Positions 36,541-45,404 of a stretch of 64,000 nt of DNA are shown piece after piece. The notes below the pieces were generated by a model. That model ran no database searches. It saw only the letters and a list, made by a program, of their open reading frames with translations, and was not told the origin of the DNA. Position numbers and translations under genes: made by a program. The stretch's first letter is position 1, and the number at the start of each line of letters is the position of its first letter. Where the stretch lies: contig JAFXAZ010000001.1 of assembly GCA_017521985.1 (NCBI GenBank), positions 17,016 through 81,015 of the forward strand, given 5' to 3'. This DNA comes from Lachnospiraceae bacterium (lineage in GTDB: Bacteria > Bacillota > Clostridia > Lachnospirales > Lachnospiraceae).

Positions 36541-37434
36541 ATGGACATCCGAAATATACAAACATTTATCCGAGTGGCAGAACTTAAAAGCTTTACTAAG
36601 GCTGCCGATGAATTAAACTATGTCCAGTCCACGGTCACCATGCAAATACAGCAGTTGGAAAAAGAACTTGGTTATCCCTTGTTTGACCGCATTGGCAAAA
36701 AAGTATCCCTAACCTCCCTTGGTATGGAATTTTTGACTTATGCATACGAGATTCTGCACGCAGTAGAAAAAGCAGAAACTCTGGGACGAGATAACGACAG
36801 CATCCACGGCATCCTGCGCCTTGGGGTATCCGAATCTATTTTATTCGGGGCACTGGCCGACTTTCTTCCGGCCTTTAAGGGCAAATACAAAAACCTGGAC
36901 CTTCGCATCAAAACAGGACATACAACCGAGCTTCTGGAACAGCTAAAACAAAATCAATTGGATATGCTGTATCTCTCCGCCAATTTAAACACCGACCCGG
37001 ATTTGCGATGCCACTACGTACATCGGGAGTACATGGTTTTTCTAAGCGGTCCGGGGCACCAACTAATCAGTCAAAAGAACATTCCTCTTAAAGAACTGAT
37101 ACAGCACGATTTTCTCGTAACAGAGCGAGAAGGTATTTGCTATGGCAGACTTAAGGAATTAACAGCACAATATAACGTGATGCTTAGAGACTCCGTAGAA
37201 ATCGACAATATATCCATGATAGCCGATTTGGTTGAAAAAGGCATGGGACTTGCTTTTTTACCTGAGTATGTTGTAAAAAAACGATTGGAAAAGGGTACTT
37301 TGTTTAAGCTTGACGTGGATGTTCCTCCGCAAATATATTATAGCCAGGTTCTTTGCCATAAAAACCGTTGGATGTCGCCTTTTATGACCGGTCTCCTTGA
37401 AATGATAAAAGAAGTAAGGCCGGCGGAGGAATGA
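36541..37434 (+). CDS. LysR-family transcriptional regulator
   Basis: 297 residues from the ATG at 36541, which has AGGAGTTG just upstream and gives the standard MDIRNIQTFIRVAELKSFTKAADELNYVQSTV HTH opening in consecutive parts; a longer in-frame start at 36433 is unlikely. N-terminal winged HTH (1-65) and a periplasmic-binding-like effector domain (90-290; LRLGVSESILFGAL, DNISMIADLVEKGMGLAFLPEYVV). Its target may be the divergent yitT. The queT promoter begins two bases after its stop. Confidence 0.92.
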   Translation: MDIRNIQTFIRVAELKSFTKAADELNYVQSTVTMQIQQLEKELGYPLFDRIGKKVSLTSLGMEFLTYAYEILHAVEKAETLGRDNDSIHGILRLGVSESILFGALADFLPAFKGKYKNLDLRIKTGHTTELLEQLKQNQLDMLYLSANLNTDPDLRCHYVHREYMVFLSGPGHQLISQKNIPLKELIQHDFLVTEREGICYGRLKELTAQYNVMLRDSVEIDNISMIADLVEKGMGLAFLPEYVVKKRLEKGTLFKLDVDVPPQIYYSQVLCHKNRWMSPFMTGLLEMIKEVRPAEE

Positions 37435-37435
37435 C

Positions 37436-37464
37436 TTGACAAAACACTCTATATAAAGTATAGT
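37436..37464 (+). promoter_or_regulatory. sigma-A promoter of queT
   Basis: TTGACA (37436-37441), 17-base spacer, TATAGT (37459-37464). The riboswitch starts about six bases after the -10. Confidence 0.88.
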
Positions 37465-37469
37465 TAACT

Positions 37470-37514
37470 TCCGTGAGTTCGAAACCTTCCTCACGTAAAA
37501 CAAAACTAAAGGAG
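37470..37514 (+). ncRNA. preQ1-I-type riboswitch
   Basis: P1 stem CGTGAG (37472-37477) / CTCACG (37490-37495) encloses a TTCGAAACCTTC loop and is followed by an A-rich tail TAAAACAAAACTAAAGGAG, which includes the ribosome binding site. This is the small H-type pseudoknot layout of preQ1-I aptamers (the A-rich tail docks into the P1 minor groove and hides the Shine-Dalgarno). It precedes queT, a usual preQ1 target, so ligand would repress translation. Confidence 0.82.
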
Positions 37515-37522
37515 AATTTCAT

Positions 37523-38002
37523 ATGAAAAACAAAAAGGTAATGTTTGTAACTCAGGCCGCTATGATTGCGGCTATCTACGTGGTACTCGGAGTAGTGTTT
37601 GCAGCATTTGGCTCCAAGGCAATTCAAGTCCGCCTTGCGGATGCACTGACCATTCTTCCACTATTTACCGGAGCTGCTATTCCGGGACTGTTTGTGGGAT
37701 GCTTTCTAAGCAACGTCCTTGCAGGCGGCATTTTGCCGGACGTGATTTTTGGCAGTCTGGCTACTTTAATAGGTGCTTTCGGCACTTATAATCTCAGGAA
37801 AGCCCACCCGGTACTGGGAACACTTCCGCCAATTCTTTCTAACACCATTATTATTCCCTTTGTACTCCGTTATGGATACGGCGATCCTCTGCCGATTCCA
37901 TACATGATGCTGACCGTAGGTATCGGCGAAGTTATTTCCTGTGGTGTGCTGGGCATGATTTTATTCATGGTGCTGAAACCTATGAAATCCAGGATTTTTT
38001 AA
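37523..38002 (+). CDS. queT: QueT-type queuosine precursor transporter
   Basis: 159-residue membrane protein of the QueT family (ECF-type substrate-binding subunit for queuosine precursors). About five helices; conserved parts are VTQAAMIAAIYVVLGVVFA, KAIQVRLADALTILPLFTGAAIPGLFVGCFLSN split over the membrane, and LPPILSNTIIIPFVLRYGYG. The preQ1 riboswitch in its leader supports the substrate. No queuosine biosynthesis gene is in the window. Confidence 0.93.
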   Translation: MKNKKVMFVTQAAMIAAIYVVLGVVFAAFGSKAIQVRLADALTILPLFTGAAIPGLFVGCFLSNVLAGGILPDVIFGSLATLIGAFGTYNLRKAHPVLGTLPPILSNTIIIPFVLRYGYGDPLPIPYMMLTVGIGEVISCGVLGMILFMVLKPMKSRIF

Positions 38003-38044
38003 AAATTCTTTTTCAAAGTTCTTTCAATCTATTATGGTTTCTTG

Positions 38045-38073
38045 TTGAAATATTTGGAATACAGTGTTATAAT
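38045..38073 (+). promoter_or_regulatory. sigma-A promoter of nagB
   Basis: TTGAAA (38045-38050), 17-base spacer, TATAAT (38068-38073). The remaining leader to the start at 38150 is about 70 bases and carries GGAGG. No operator was identified. Confidence 0.82.
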
Positions 38074-38149
38074 TTTTTCGTAATTTATATGTCAGTAAAA
38101 GCATATAATTAGTGTGTTCCGCACAACATGCATTTGGAGGATTTAAACT

Positions 38150-38884
38150 ATGATTATTTGTCGTGCAAAAGATTATGATGAATTAAGCAGAAGAGCTGCA
38201 AATATTATCGGAGCTCAGATTATTATGAAGCCGGATTGTGTACTTGGACTTGCAACAGGCGGTTCCCCGGTTGGTACTTACAAAGAACTGATTAAACGTT
38301 ATGAAATGGGTGACTTAGACTTTAGTCAGGTTTCTACTGTGAACTTGGATGAATACAGAGGTCTTTCTCCTGAAAATGACCAGAGTTACCGTTATTTTAT
38401 GAACACCAATTTATTTAACCATGTAAATATTGACAAAGCCTGCACTCACGTTCCAAACGGTTTAGAACCGGATGCTGACAAAGCTTGTGCGGATTACGAT
38501 GCTATTATCGATGAAATGGGCGGTATTGATTTACAGCTTTTAGGTCTTGGTCATAATGGCCATATCGGTTTTAACGAACCTGCTGATACCTTTACATTAG
38601 GAACCAACTGTGTTGACTTACAGGCAAGCACCATCGAAGCAAATACACGTTTCTTTGCGTCTGCTGATGAAGTTCCGCGCCAGGCTTATACCATGGGTAT
38701 CGGAAGCATTATGCAGGCAAAGAAAATCGTTGTTGTTGTAAGCGGCAAGGACAAGGCAAAGATTTTACGCGAAGTAGTTGCCGGTCCTATCACTCCTAGA
38801 GTACCTGCTTCTGCATTACAGCTTCACCCGGACGTAACCATCGTTGCTGACGAAGCTGCCTTATCTTTATTAGATGCTGAATAA
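38150..38884 (+). CDS. nagB: glucosamine-6-phosphate deaminase
   Basis: 244-residue NagB, converting glucosamine 6-phosphate to fructose 6-phosphate and ammonia. LGLATGGSPVGTYKEL (phosphate loop), STVNLDEYRGL and GLGHNGHIGFNEPAD with the catalytic Asp/His/Glu are present. No allosteric C-terminal extension is expected at this length. Single-gene unit with its own promoter and terminator. Confidence 0.97.
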   Translation: MIICRAKDYDELSRRAANIIGAQIIMKPDCVLGLATGGSPVGTYKELIKRYEMGDLDFSQVSTVNLDEYRGLSPENDQSYRYFMNTNLFNHVNIDKACTHVPNGLEPDADKACADYDAIIDEMGGIDLQLLGLGHNGHIGFNEPADTFTLGTNCVDLQASTIEANTRFFASADEVPRQAYTMGIGSIMQAKKIVVVVSGKDKAKILREVVAGPITPRVPASALQLHPDVTIVADEAALSLLDAE

Positions 38885-38899
38885 TTTTTATAACATTTT

Positions 38900-38928
38900 A
38901 GGGCTGTCGTGTGACAGCCCTATTTTTT
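38900..38928 (+). terminator. terminator of nagB
   Basis: AGGGCTGTC / GACAGCCCT with a GTGT loop, followed by ATTTTTT. Confidence 0.93.
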
Positions 38929-39005
38929 GAAGCTTTTGGGTGTTTTTTGGGCATTTTACTGCCTGTTGCCCACAAAATGCCCAAATCCACATTTACAATT
39001 TACAC

Positions 39006-40583
39006 TTACCCAAGCATATAATAAATGCTGGTTCCAACTCCAATTGGAAGTCCCAAAAGCATCCAAACAATCAAAAGTAAAATCCATCCAATCAAAAATG
39101 CCACACTGTAAGGTATCATAGTGGCGGTCAACGTGCCTACGCCTGCGTTTTTATCGTATTTCTGTGCAAACATCAGTATAACCGCATAATACGTCATCAT
39201 GGGCGTAATCACATTGGTACAAGAATCCCCGATACGATAAGCAAGCTGACAAAGCTCCGGACTATAGCCTAAAAGCATAAACATTGGCACAAAAACCGGC
39301 GCCAAAATATTCCACTTAGCGGAAGAAGAACCCAAAAACAGATTCATAAAGCTGGAAAATAATACAAATATTACCAAAAGAGGTATTAAACCAATATTAA
39401 TCTTTTGAAAAAAGTTAGCGCCGGACAGTGCCACAATGGTGCCAATCTGAGTGTAATTAAAGTAATTAATAAACTGGGCAGATACAAAAGCCAGTGCCAA
39501 GAAAGAGCCCATGGAACTCATGGACTTTGACAAAGCACCACACACATCCTTATCCCCCTTGAACTCTCCGGTAGTCAACCCATACGTAATTCCCGGAAGC
39601 AAAAACAAAAAGGTTATTAAAATGACAGCACTGTCAACAAGAGGGGATGTAGGTCTGCCCAACAACCCACCATTTTCATTTCGAAATAAGGAATTCTGCG
39701 GAAGGCATGCCACTACAATAATTGCCACGTACAGAAATGCCACCAGGCCGGCTCTTTTCATTCCACGCTTTTCCTCCGGTGTAATCGTGGTTAACGATAC
39801 ATCCTCTTCTCCAACCACGTTCCCACTAAATGCAGCAAGTCGTGGTTCTACAATTTTGTCCGTTACCCATGCTCCCAGGATTGTTACCAAAAAAGTGGAT
39901 GCCGCCAGGAAAAAATAATTTCCCATGACTGCCACTTGATAGTTCGGGTCAATAATCGTTACTGCGGTCTGGGAAATTCCTGCCAAAAGTGCATCCAATG
40001 CTCCTACCAGCAAATTAGCGGAAAATCCACCGGATACTCCTGAAAAAGCCGCAGCCAGACCTGCCATGGGATGTCGACCATAGGCTCTAAAAATCATAGC
40101 TCCCAAAGGGATTAAAATAACATAGCCCGCATCATTTGCCACATTAGCCATTACTCCAAGAAATACCACCATTGGACTAATAAATCTGGCAGGTGTAATT
40201 TTAACCACACTTTTTAGAAGTGCATTAATTAATCCTGACCGCTCTGCCACACCTACGCCAAGCATAGCTACCAGAGTCATTCCCAGCGGAGCATAATTGG
40301 TGAAATTGCTTACCGCATGGGTCAACATATACGTTATACCCTCCTTTGTAAGCAGACTCACTACAGACACCGTGGTTTCCTTTAACTCCCCGCCGGACAC
40401 CAGCTCACCTGTAGCAGAAACCCCCGCGGCTGATAACACTGCCGAAAGCACTATTACCGCACCTGCAAACAACGCAAATAATGCGATTGGATGCGGCAGC
40501 TTATTTCCTATTTTTTCTATGGTATTCAGCCAGCGACTGTATGCGCCACCCTTAGCTTTGCCTCTCTCTTTGCCCTCTGACAT
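39006..40583 (-). CDS. AbgT-family transporter
   Basis: 525-residue membrane protein of the AbgT family (p-aminobenzoyl-glutamate import in E. coli; some members export sulfonamides). HPIALFALFAGAVIVLSAVL, ANVANDAGYVILIPLGAMIF and FLGSSSAKWNILAPVFVPMF are family segments. The ATG at 40581-40583 is chosen (AAGGAG seven bases upstream); 14 further upstream codons in frame lack a site. It follows the asparagine synthase gene across a terminator, so it is either an attenuated distal gene or has a weak promoter. The neighbouring genes suggest amino-acid or dipeptide chemistry. Confidence 0.92.
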   Translation of the reverse strand: MSEGKERGKAKGGAYSRWLNTIEKIGNKLPHPIALFALFAGAVIVLSAVLSAAGVSATGELVSGGELKETTVSVVSLLTKEGITYMLTHAVSNFTNYAPLGMTLVAMLGVGVAERSGLINALLKSVVKITPARFISPMVVFLGVMANVANDAGYVILIPLGAMIFRAYGRHPMAGLAAAFSGVSGGFSANLLVGALDALLAGISQTAVTIIDPNYQVAVMGNYFFLAASTFLVTILGAWVTDKIVEPRLAAFSGNVVGEEDVSLTTITPEEKRGMKRAGLVAFLYVAIIVVACLPQNSLFRNENGGLLGRPTSPLVDSAVILITFLFLLPGITYGLTTGEFKGDKDVCGALSKSMSSMGSFLALAFVSAQFINYFNYTQIGTIVALSGANFFQKINIGLIPLLVIFVLFSSFMNLFLGSSSAKWNILAPVFVPMFMLLGYSPELCQLAYRIGDSCTNVITPMMTYYAVILMFAQKYDKNAGVGTLTATMIPYSVAFLIGWILLLIVWMLLGLPIGVGTSIYYMLG

Positions 40584-40623
40584 GATTTGCTCCTTACTTT
40601 TAAAATATATAAGTAGAGTGCGC

Positions 40624-40649
40624 AAAAAAGGGGCGGATTATTCCACCCC
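40624..40649 (-). terminator. terminator overlapping the stop codon of the asparagine synthase gene
   Basis: GGGGTGGA (complement of 40642-40649) pairs with TCCGCCCC (complement of 40630-40637) around ATAA; TTTTTT follows on the minus strand. The last codons and TAA of the synthase gene form the left arm and loop. Confidence 0.88.
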
Positions 40650-42176
40650 AAAGTATATTTCATACCAAACTAAAAACGTATAAATCGTCCAAATCTTTCT
40701 CCAGTTATCGGAATTACCGCCAACGTAATCATCCCAAATTGCCTGCACCTCGTCCACATGGAAGAATTTCTCACAAACCTTGCTGCGAAGTGTCTTTTGT
40801 ACGTGCCGGTTGTAACGCTCATCTGCCATCCAAATACGAATTGGCACGATAAAGCCCAACTTTTTGCGGAAGGCAATTTCTTCCGGCAGCACCTTTGCAG
40901 CAGCCGTACGAAGGGCGACTTTGTTCTGCTCTTCGTTGACCTTATATTTGGAAGGCATACGGGAAGCAATGTCAAAAATACGACGGTCTGTTAACGGCAT
41001 ACGAATTTCCAAACCGGCAGCCTCGCTCATCTTATCCACATTTAAATAAATATCACCCTCCAGCCAAATCTGAATATCCACGTCACTCATTTTGCTCAGC
41101 GGATCCAGACCTTCGTTTTCTTTGTAAATTTCTTTTACCAGACAAATTGGAAGAACCTCTTCGTAGTAATGTTTCAGAAGTTTTTTCTTTTCGTCTTCCT
41201 TCATAATATTAGTATTGCCTACATAGAAGGTCTTTAAATTGTCACCATAACGCTCTGCATTACGATACATATTATAGCCGCCAAAAAATTCATCTGCGCC
41301 TTCACCGGAGTAACAAAGCTTGGTACTTTGGGCAGTTGCCTTACAGCCCAGTGCAAAGGCAATGGCCGATGCATCGCCCAACGGCTGCTCCATATGCTCC
41401 ATTACCCACGGAACAATTGCAAAATATTCTTCCGGTGTAATCAGGCAGCGATGGTTTCCTCGTCCCAAAATTTCTGCTGTCTGCGCAGCAAGCCCGGACT
41501 CGTCAAAACGCTCTTCTTCATATCCACAGGAGTCTGTCATCTGTACATCCGACATCGCCAGTACATAGGAAGAATCCACACCTCCGGATAAGAAAGATTC
41601 TGCGTACTCATCTTCCTCCTTGACCTCCGGCATAATTTCCTGAATCGTCGTATGAATTTCATCTGCCCACTCCTGTAAAGACTTGCTGTCATCCGGATAA
41701 AACTCCGGTCTGAAATAACGGGTAATTTCTATTTTGCCATCCTGCCATACCAAAAAGCGACCTGGCAAAAGCTTTTTTAACCCCTTAAAGAACGTATCTT
41801 CCCCGGCCACATAGGTAAGGCTCAAATATAGCTGAAGCATTTCTTGGTTTAACTCTTTTACAAAACCGGGCTGCTCCAGAATCGGACGAATCATGGTCCC
41901 ATATAAAAGTTCGCCCTCCGACGTCCGGTAATAATAAAAAGGTTTTGTTCCAAATGGGTCTCTTAAGCAAAACAGCTTCTCTTCTTCTTCATCCCACAAT
42001 GCAAAGGCAAACATGCCATGCATATGCATTGCCATATCCTGTCCCCAAGTTTCGTATGCTTTTATCAAAATAGCCTCTTCGCGTGCCTCACGGGAAAGTC
42101 CCTCATCAATGTCCAACTCCCTGCAAAGAGCCTTCCAGTTACGAATGTGACCTCTGTATTCCTTTACTTTTATCAT
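40638..42176 (-). CDS. asparagine synthase-like protein lacking the glutaminase Cys
   Basis: 512 residues. The C-terminal synthetase domain is intact: FLSGGVDSSYVL PP-loop (about 195-206), CYSGEGADEFFGGY, LEIRMPLTDRR. The N-terminal amidotransferase domain starts late: the first recognisable part is RNWKALCREL, and then MHGMFAFALWDEEEEKLFCLRDPFGTKPFYYY. About 55 residues, including the Cys that must be residue 1 after Met and the RGPD loop, are missing. The start is real: AGGAGG lies seven bases upstream and the previous gene ends 19 bases away. It should therefore use ammonia, or make another amide/lactam. Operon with transporters. Confidence 0.88.
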   Translation of the reverse strand: MIKVKEYRGHIRNWKALCRELDIDEGLSREAREEAILIKAYETWGQDMAMHMHGMFAFALWDEEEEKLFCLRDPFGTKPFYYYRTSEGELLYGTMIRPILEQPGFVKELNQEMLQLYLSLTYVAGEDTFFKGLKKLLPGRFLVWQDGKIEITRYFRPEFYPDDSKSLQEWADEIHTTIQEIMPEVKEEDEYAESFLSGGVDSSYVLAMSDVQMTDSCGYEEERFDESGLAAQTAEILGRGNHRCLITPEEYFAIVPWVMEHMEQPLGDASAIAFALGCKATAQSTKLCYSGEGADEFFGGYNMYRNAERYGDNLKTFYVGNTNIMKEDEKKKLLKHYYEEVLPICLVKEIYKENEGLDPLSKMSDVDIQIWLEGDIYLNVDKMSEAAGLEIRMPLTDRRIFDIASRMPSKYKVNEEQNKVALRTAAAKVLPEEIAFRKKLGFIVPIRIWMADERYNRHVQKTLRSKVCEKFFHVDEVQAIWDDYVGGNSDNWRKIWTIYTFLVWYEIYFGVE

Positions 42177-42195
42177 TATCGTATCCTCCTCGCAA

Positions 42196-43527
42196 CTAGC
42201 AATAACCGATTACCAACCCCACTAAAAGCAGTCCACTGGTTAAAGCCAGATTCATTAGCTGGAACTTTCCGCTCCACTTTGCCCAGGTGCCATAGTTCAC
42301 ATCTGCAAGTCCCAGACTGATTAAGAGCACCGGATTGGTTGGATAAAAGGCATTGGAAAAACCATCTCCAAATGCGTAGGCCAGTACGCACAACTGTGCA
42401 GAAATCCCAAACACCTGCGCCACAGGCACAATTAACGGCATCATCAAAAACGCCTTGGCAGAACCGGACGGAATAAAAAAGTTCATTCCAAGGGTAATCA
42501 TATATATAAATAAAATAACTGCCCATTTTGGCAACGCAGCCGCAATATCCACTGCCCCATTTAAAATTACATTTAAAAGGCCACCCTCCGTCATCGTATA
42601 CTTAATCGCATTAGCCATCAAAATCATAAGCACCGCAGGCAGCACACTTATCAGACCATTCCAAAAGTCAGCGACAAGCACTTTTACGCCGGTTCCTGCC
42701 AAAAGGGTCGCAGATACTCCTGCCACCAAAAACATCAAGGCCGCAATAATTATGGTATAATCTTGTAATACCGTCACAAACACACTGCTCAGTATCAGCG
42801 CAATACCAATTCCTACAATGAACACAAAACAAATCAAGGCCTTATCCGTTCGCTTATCTGCTATAAACTGCTTGTCATCCGTTTTGTCCACAGGCTGCTT
42901 CTCGATTTTACGGGCATATCCACATAAAAAGGTTATTAACAGTGCATAAATCAATCCAAAACTAAGGACACGATACCACATACCTGAAAACATAGGAAGG
43001 CCAGCCAGCTGCTGTGCCACACCTATGGTAAAGGGATTGCAAATACCGGCCGCAAAACCACATCCCGCTGCCAGCAAGCTCATACCAATACCGACTAATG
43101 CATCCCAGCCAAGCTTTATTGCCAATGCCACCACAATCGGTACCAACGGAACACACTCTTCAAAAGAACCTATAAAGGAACCCATAGCCATAAAAAACAG
43201 GGTTACTACTGCCAATAACCGGTATTTACTATTACCAAAGCGGGCGGTAATCTTGTCCAACATATACTTCATCAAACCGCACCGGTCCAGACCATTGAAT
43301 ACTCCACCCAATATAAGTAAAAAAGCAATAATTGCAATCAGTGAACCACTTCCCTCTGCCCCCAGCACCAAGATAGGAGACAGCGCCCATTTCCAAAGCG
43401 GCAACTTACCGCCCGGAATCAAACATGTTAATCCATAGGTCAACACCATCAACACAAATAAAATTACAATTGCTGTAACAAAGGATTTTACGCTAATGTT
43501 AAGACCTTTATTCTTATTTTCTTTCAT
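42196..43527 (-). CDS. YfcC/DcuC-family transporter
   Basis: 443-residue, about 12-helix carrier of the YfcC (C4-dicarboxylate anaerobic carrier DcuC) superfamily, annotated in Firmicutes as amino-acid or basic-peptide antiporters. GSFIGSFEECVPLVPIVVAL, NPFTIGVAQQLAGLP, FFIPSGSAKAFLMMPLIVP and NAFYPTNPVLLISLG are the repeated re-entrant-loop motifs. Gap to the synthase gene is 19 bases. Substrate is likely an amino acid or dicarboxylate (inference). Confidence 0.88.
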   Translation of the reverse strand: MKENKNKGLNISVKSFVTAIVILFVLMVLTYGLTCLIPGGKLPLWKWALSPILVLGAEGSGSLIAIIAFLLILGGVFNGLDRCGLMKYMLDKITARFGNSKYRLLAVVTLFFMAMGSFIGSFEECVPLVPIVVALAIKLGWDALVGIGMSLLAAGCGFAAGICNPFTIGVAQQLAGLPMFSGMWYRVLSFGLIYALLITFLCGYARKIEKQPVDKTDDKQFIADKRTDKALICFVFIVGIGIALILSSVFVTVLQDYTIIIAALMFLVAGVSATLLAGTGVKVLVADFWNGLISVLPAVLMILMANAIKYTMTEGGLLNVILNGAVDIAAALPKWAVILFIYMITLGMNFFIPSGSAKAFLMMPLIVPVAQVFGISAQLCVLAYAFGDGFSNAFYPTNPVLLISLGLADVNYGTWAKWSGKFQLMNLALTSGLLLVGLVIGYC

Positions 43528-43550
43528 CTTTCGCCTTCTATATATGTCTT

Positions 43551-45329
43551 CTACTCACTAAGTTGATATTTATTAATATCATACTTTGCTTCGTACTCCT
43601 CAAAACATTGCTTGTATGTATAATCTTTTGTTTCACGTAATTTTTTCAAATATTCGTGTGGATCATAAAGCTTCAATTCCATTTCAATCAACGCTATTGC
43701 AACGTTAGAGCAATGGTCTGCAATACGCTCCAGGTTATTCAGCAAATCATTAAATGCAAACCCCATTTTCAGTTCACATTTACCTGCTTGTAATCGTTCA
43801 ATATGACGCATTTTCATTTCATCACAAAGAATACCGATTAATTCTCTAAGCGGCTCAACCCTTGCCGCCTTTTGTGAATCACCATTTTCAAAAGAAGTTA
43901 CAGTTATCTCAATAATTTCCTTTATTGCACTCTTTAATACAGAAATTTCATACTGTGCCTCTTTTGAAAACATACTGTTCTTTTCCCGAAGCTCATTTGC
44001 CACCTCTGCAACATTTACCGCATGGTCGCCAAGTCGTTCAAAGTCCCCGATGGTATGCAATAATTTAGACACCTCTTTAGTCTGCGTGGTACTCAGTGCT
44101 TTACTTGTCAACTGCATCAAATAAAGCCCTAGCTTGTCCTCATATTTGTCAATCACATTTTCTCGTTCCTGAATTTTATTATAACTCGTCCATGAAAATT
44201 CTTCCAAGAGCTTCAAAGAACATGCAATGTTTTTATGTACTTTTTTGACCATGCCAAGCATAGCTGTATTGCTCTGGCTGATTGCAATATCCGGATATAC
44301 AAGAAAACGCTCTTCTAACAAATCAAAATCCTTGTCATCTGCTTCATCTTCAACCGTGTCTTTAACCAGATAAAATACTAATTTCTCTATGTATTTAATA
44401 AAAGGTACTAGTACTATAATGGTAGCTGTACGGAACACCGTATTCATAAGTGCAATGCTTACCGGATTCATAATACTGTCCAGGAAATCGAAATGAACAA
44501 ATGCATTTACAGAATAAAATACAATGGACCAGAAAAGCATACCAAGCAAGTCATTTAAAAGATAAATCAATGCAGTTCTTTTACCATTCTTGTTGGTACC
44601 GATTGCAGACAACAATACCGGACACGCCGCACCTACACCGATACCCATTACGATTGGCAGCGCGGATGCAAAGGTAATACCTCCGGTTACGGAAAGAGCC
44701 TGCAAAATACCTACTGCAGCAGAAGCACTTTGCAGCACAGCAGTAAACAAAATACCAATTAAAATACCCATAATCGGATTGGAAAACATGGTAAACATAT
44801 TGGTAAATGCTTCATTTTGCTTTAACGGAGCTACTGCACCACTCATAGTCTGCATTCCCACCATCAAAATGGAAAAGCCCAGTAAAATATCGCCCACATT
44901 ATGGAATACGTCTTTTTTCAGAAACATCTTAAAGATAATACCCACAATCGCAACCACTGCTGAAATGGTAGCGGTAGACAAAAGCTGAGCAATACCGCTT
45001 GAGCCCTCAATATATGACAGACACAAAATCCAGCCTGTAATACTTGTACCGATATTGGCGCCCATGATAATACCAATAGACTGTGCTACCTTCATCATAC
45101 CGGAATTTACAAAGCCCACAACCATTACCGTAGTCGCAGAAGAAGACTGAATAATGGCCGTCACAGCCGTACCAAGCAAAACACCCTTAATAGGGGTACT
45201 GGTCAGCTTATATAAAATCAATTCTAACTTGTTTCCGGCCACCTTTTTCAGACCATCTCCCATAAGAGACATACCGAACAGGAAAAGTGCTACGCCACTA
45301 AGCAGGGATAATATCATTGTAATTGCCAT
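43551..45329 (-). CDS. Na/Pi-cotransporter family protein with PhoU domain
   Basis: 592-residue NptA-like transporter. Two inverted Na/Pi repeats with QSSSATTVMVVGFVNSGMM and QSASAAVGILQALSVTGG (QSSS signatures), about nine helices to residue 320, then a cytoplasmic PhoU-like helical domain (HTIGDFERLGDHAVNVAE, LNNLERIADHCSNVAIAL). The ATG at 45327-45329 has GGAGAAA nine bases upstream; a start ten codons earlier is less likely. It is the first gene of the run with YfcC and the asparagine synthase. Confidence 0.93.
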   Translation of the reverse strand: MAITMILSLLSGVALFLFGMSLMGDGLKKVAGNKLELILYKLTSTPIKGVLLGTAVTAIIQSSSATTVMVVGFVNSGMMKVAQSIGIIMGANIGTSITGWILCLSYIEGSSGIAQLLSTATISAVVAIVGIIFKMFLKKDVFHNVGDILLGFSILMVGMQTMSGAVAPLKQNEAFTNMFTMFSNPIMGILIGILFTAVLQSASAAVGILQALSVTGGITFASALPIVMGIGVGAACPVLLSAIGTNKNGKRTALIYLLNDLLGMLFWSIVFYSVNAFVHFDFLDSIMNPVSIALMNTVFRTATIIVLVPFIKYIEKLVFYLVKDTVEDEADDKDFDLLEERFLVYPDIAISQSNTAMLGMVKKVHKNIACSLKLLEEFSWTSYNKIQERENVIDKYEDKLGLYLMQLTSKALSTTQTKEVSKLLHTIGDFERLGDHAVNVAEVANELREKNSMFSKEAQYEISVLKSAIKEIIEITVTSFENGDSQKAARVEPLRELIGILCDEMKMRHIERLQAGKCELKMGFAFNDLLNNLERIADHCSNVAIALIEMELKLYDPHEYLKKLRETKDYTYKQCFEEYEAKYDINKYQLSE

Positions 45330-45364
45330 AAACTGATTTCTCCTTTGTACATAAATCAAAGTAT

Positions 45365-45391
45365 CTCCCGGGCAGATTCGCTGTCCGGGAG
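45365..45391. other. stem-loop after pgi
   Basis: CTCCCGG (45365-45371) / CCGGGAG (45385-45391) with a 13-base loop. On the pgi strand only ATACTTTG follows, so it is a weak terminator or a processing site between pgi and the transporter gene. Confidence 0.5.
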
Positions 45392-45404
45392 TCCATCTGT
45401 ATTA

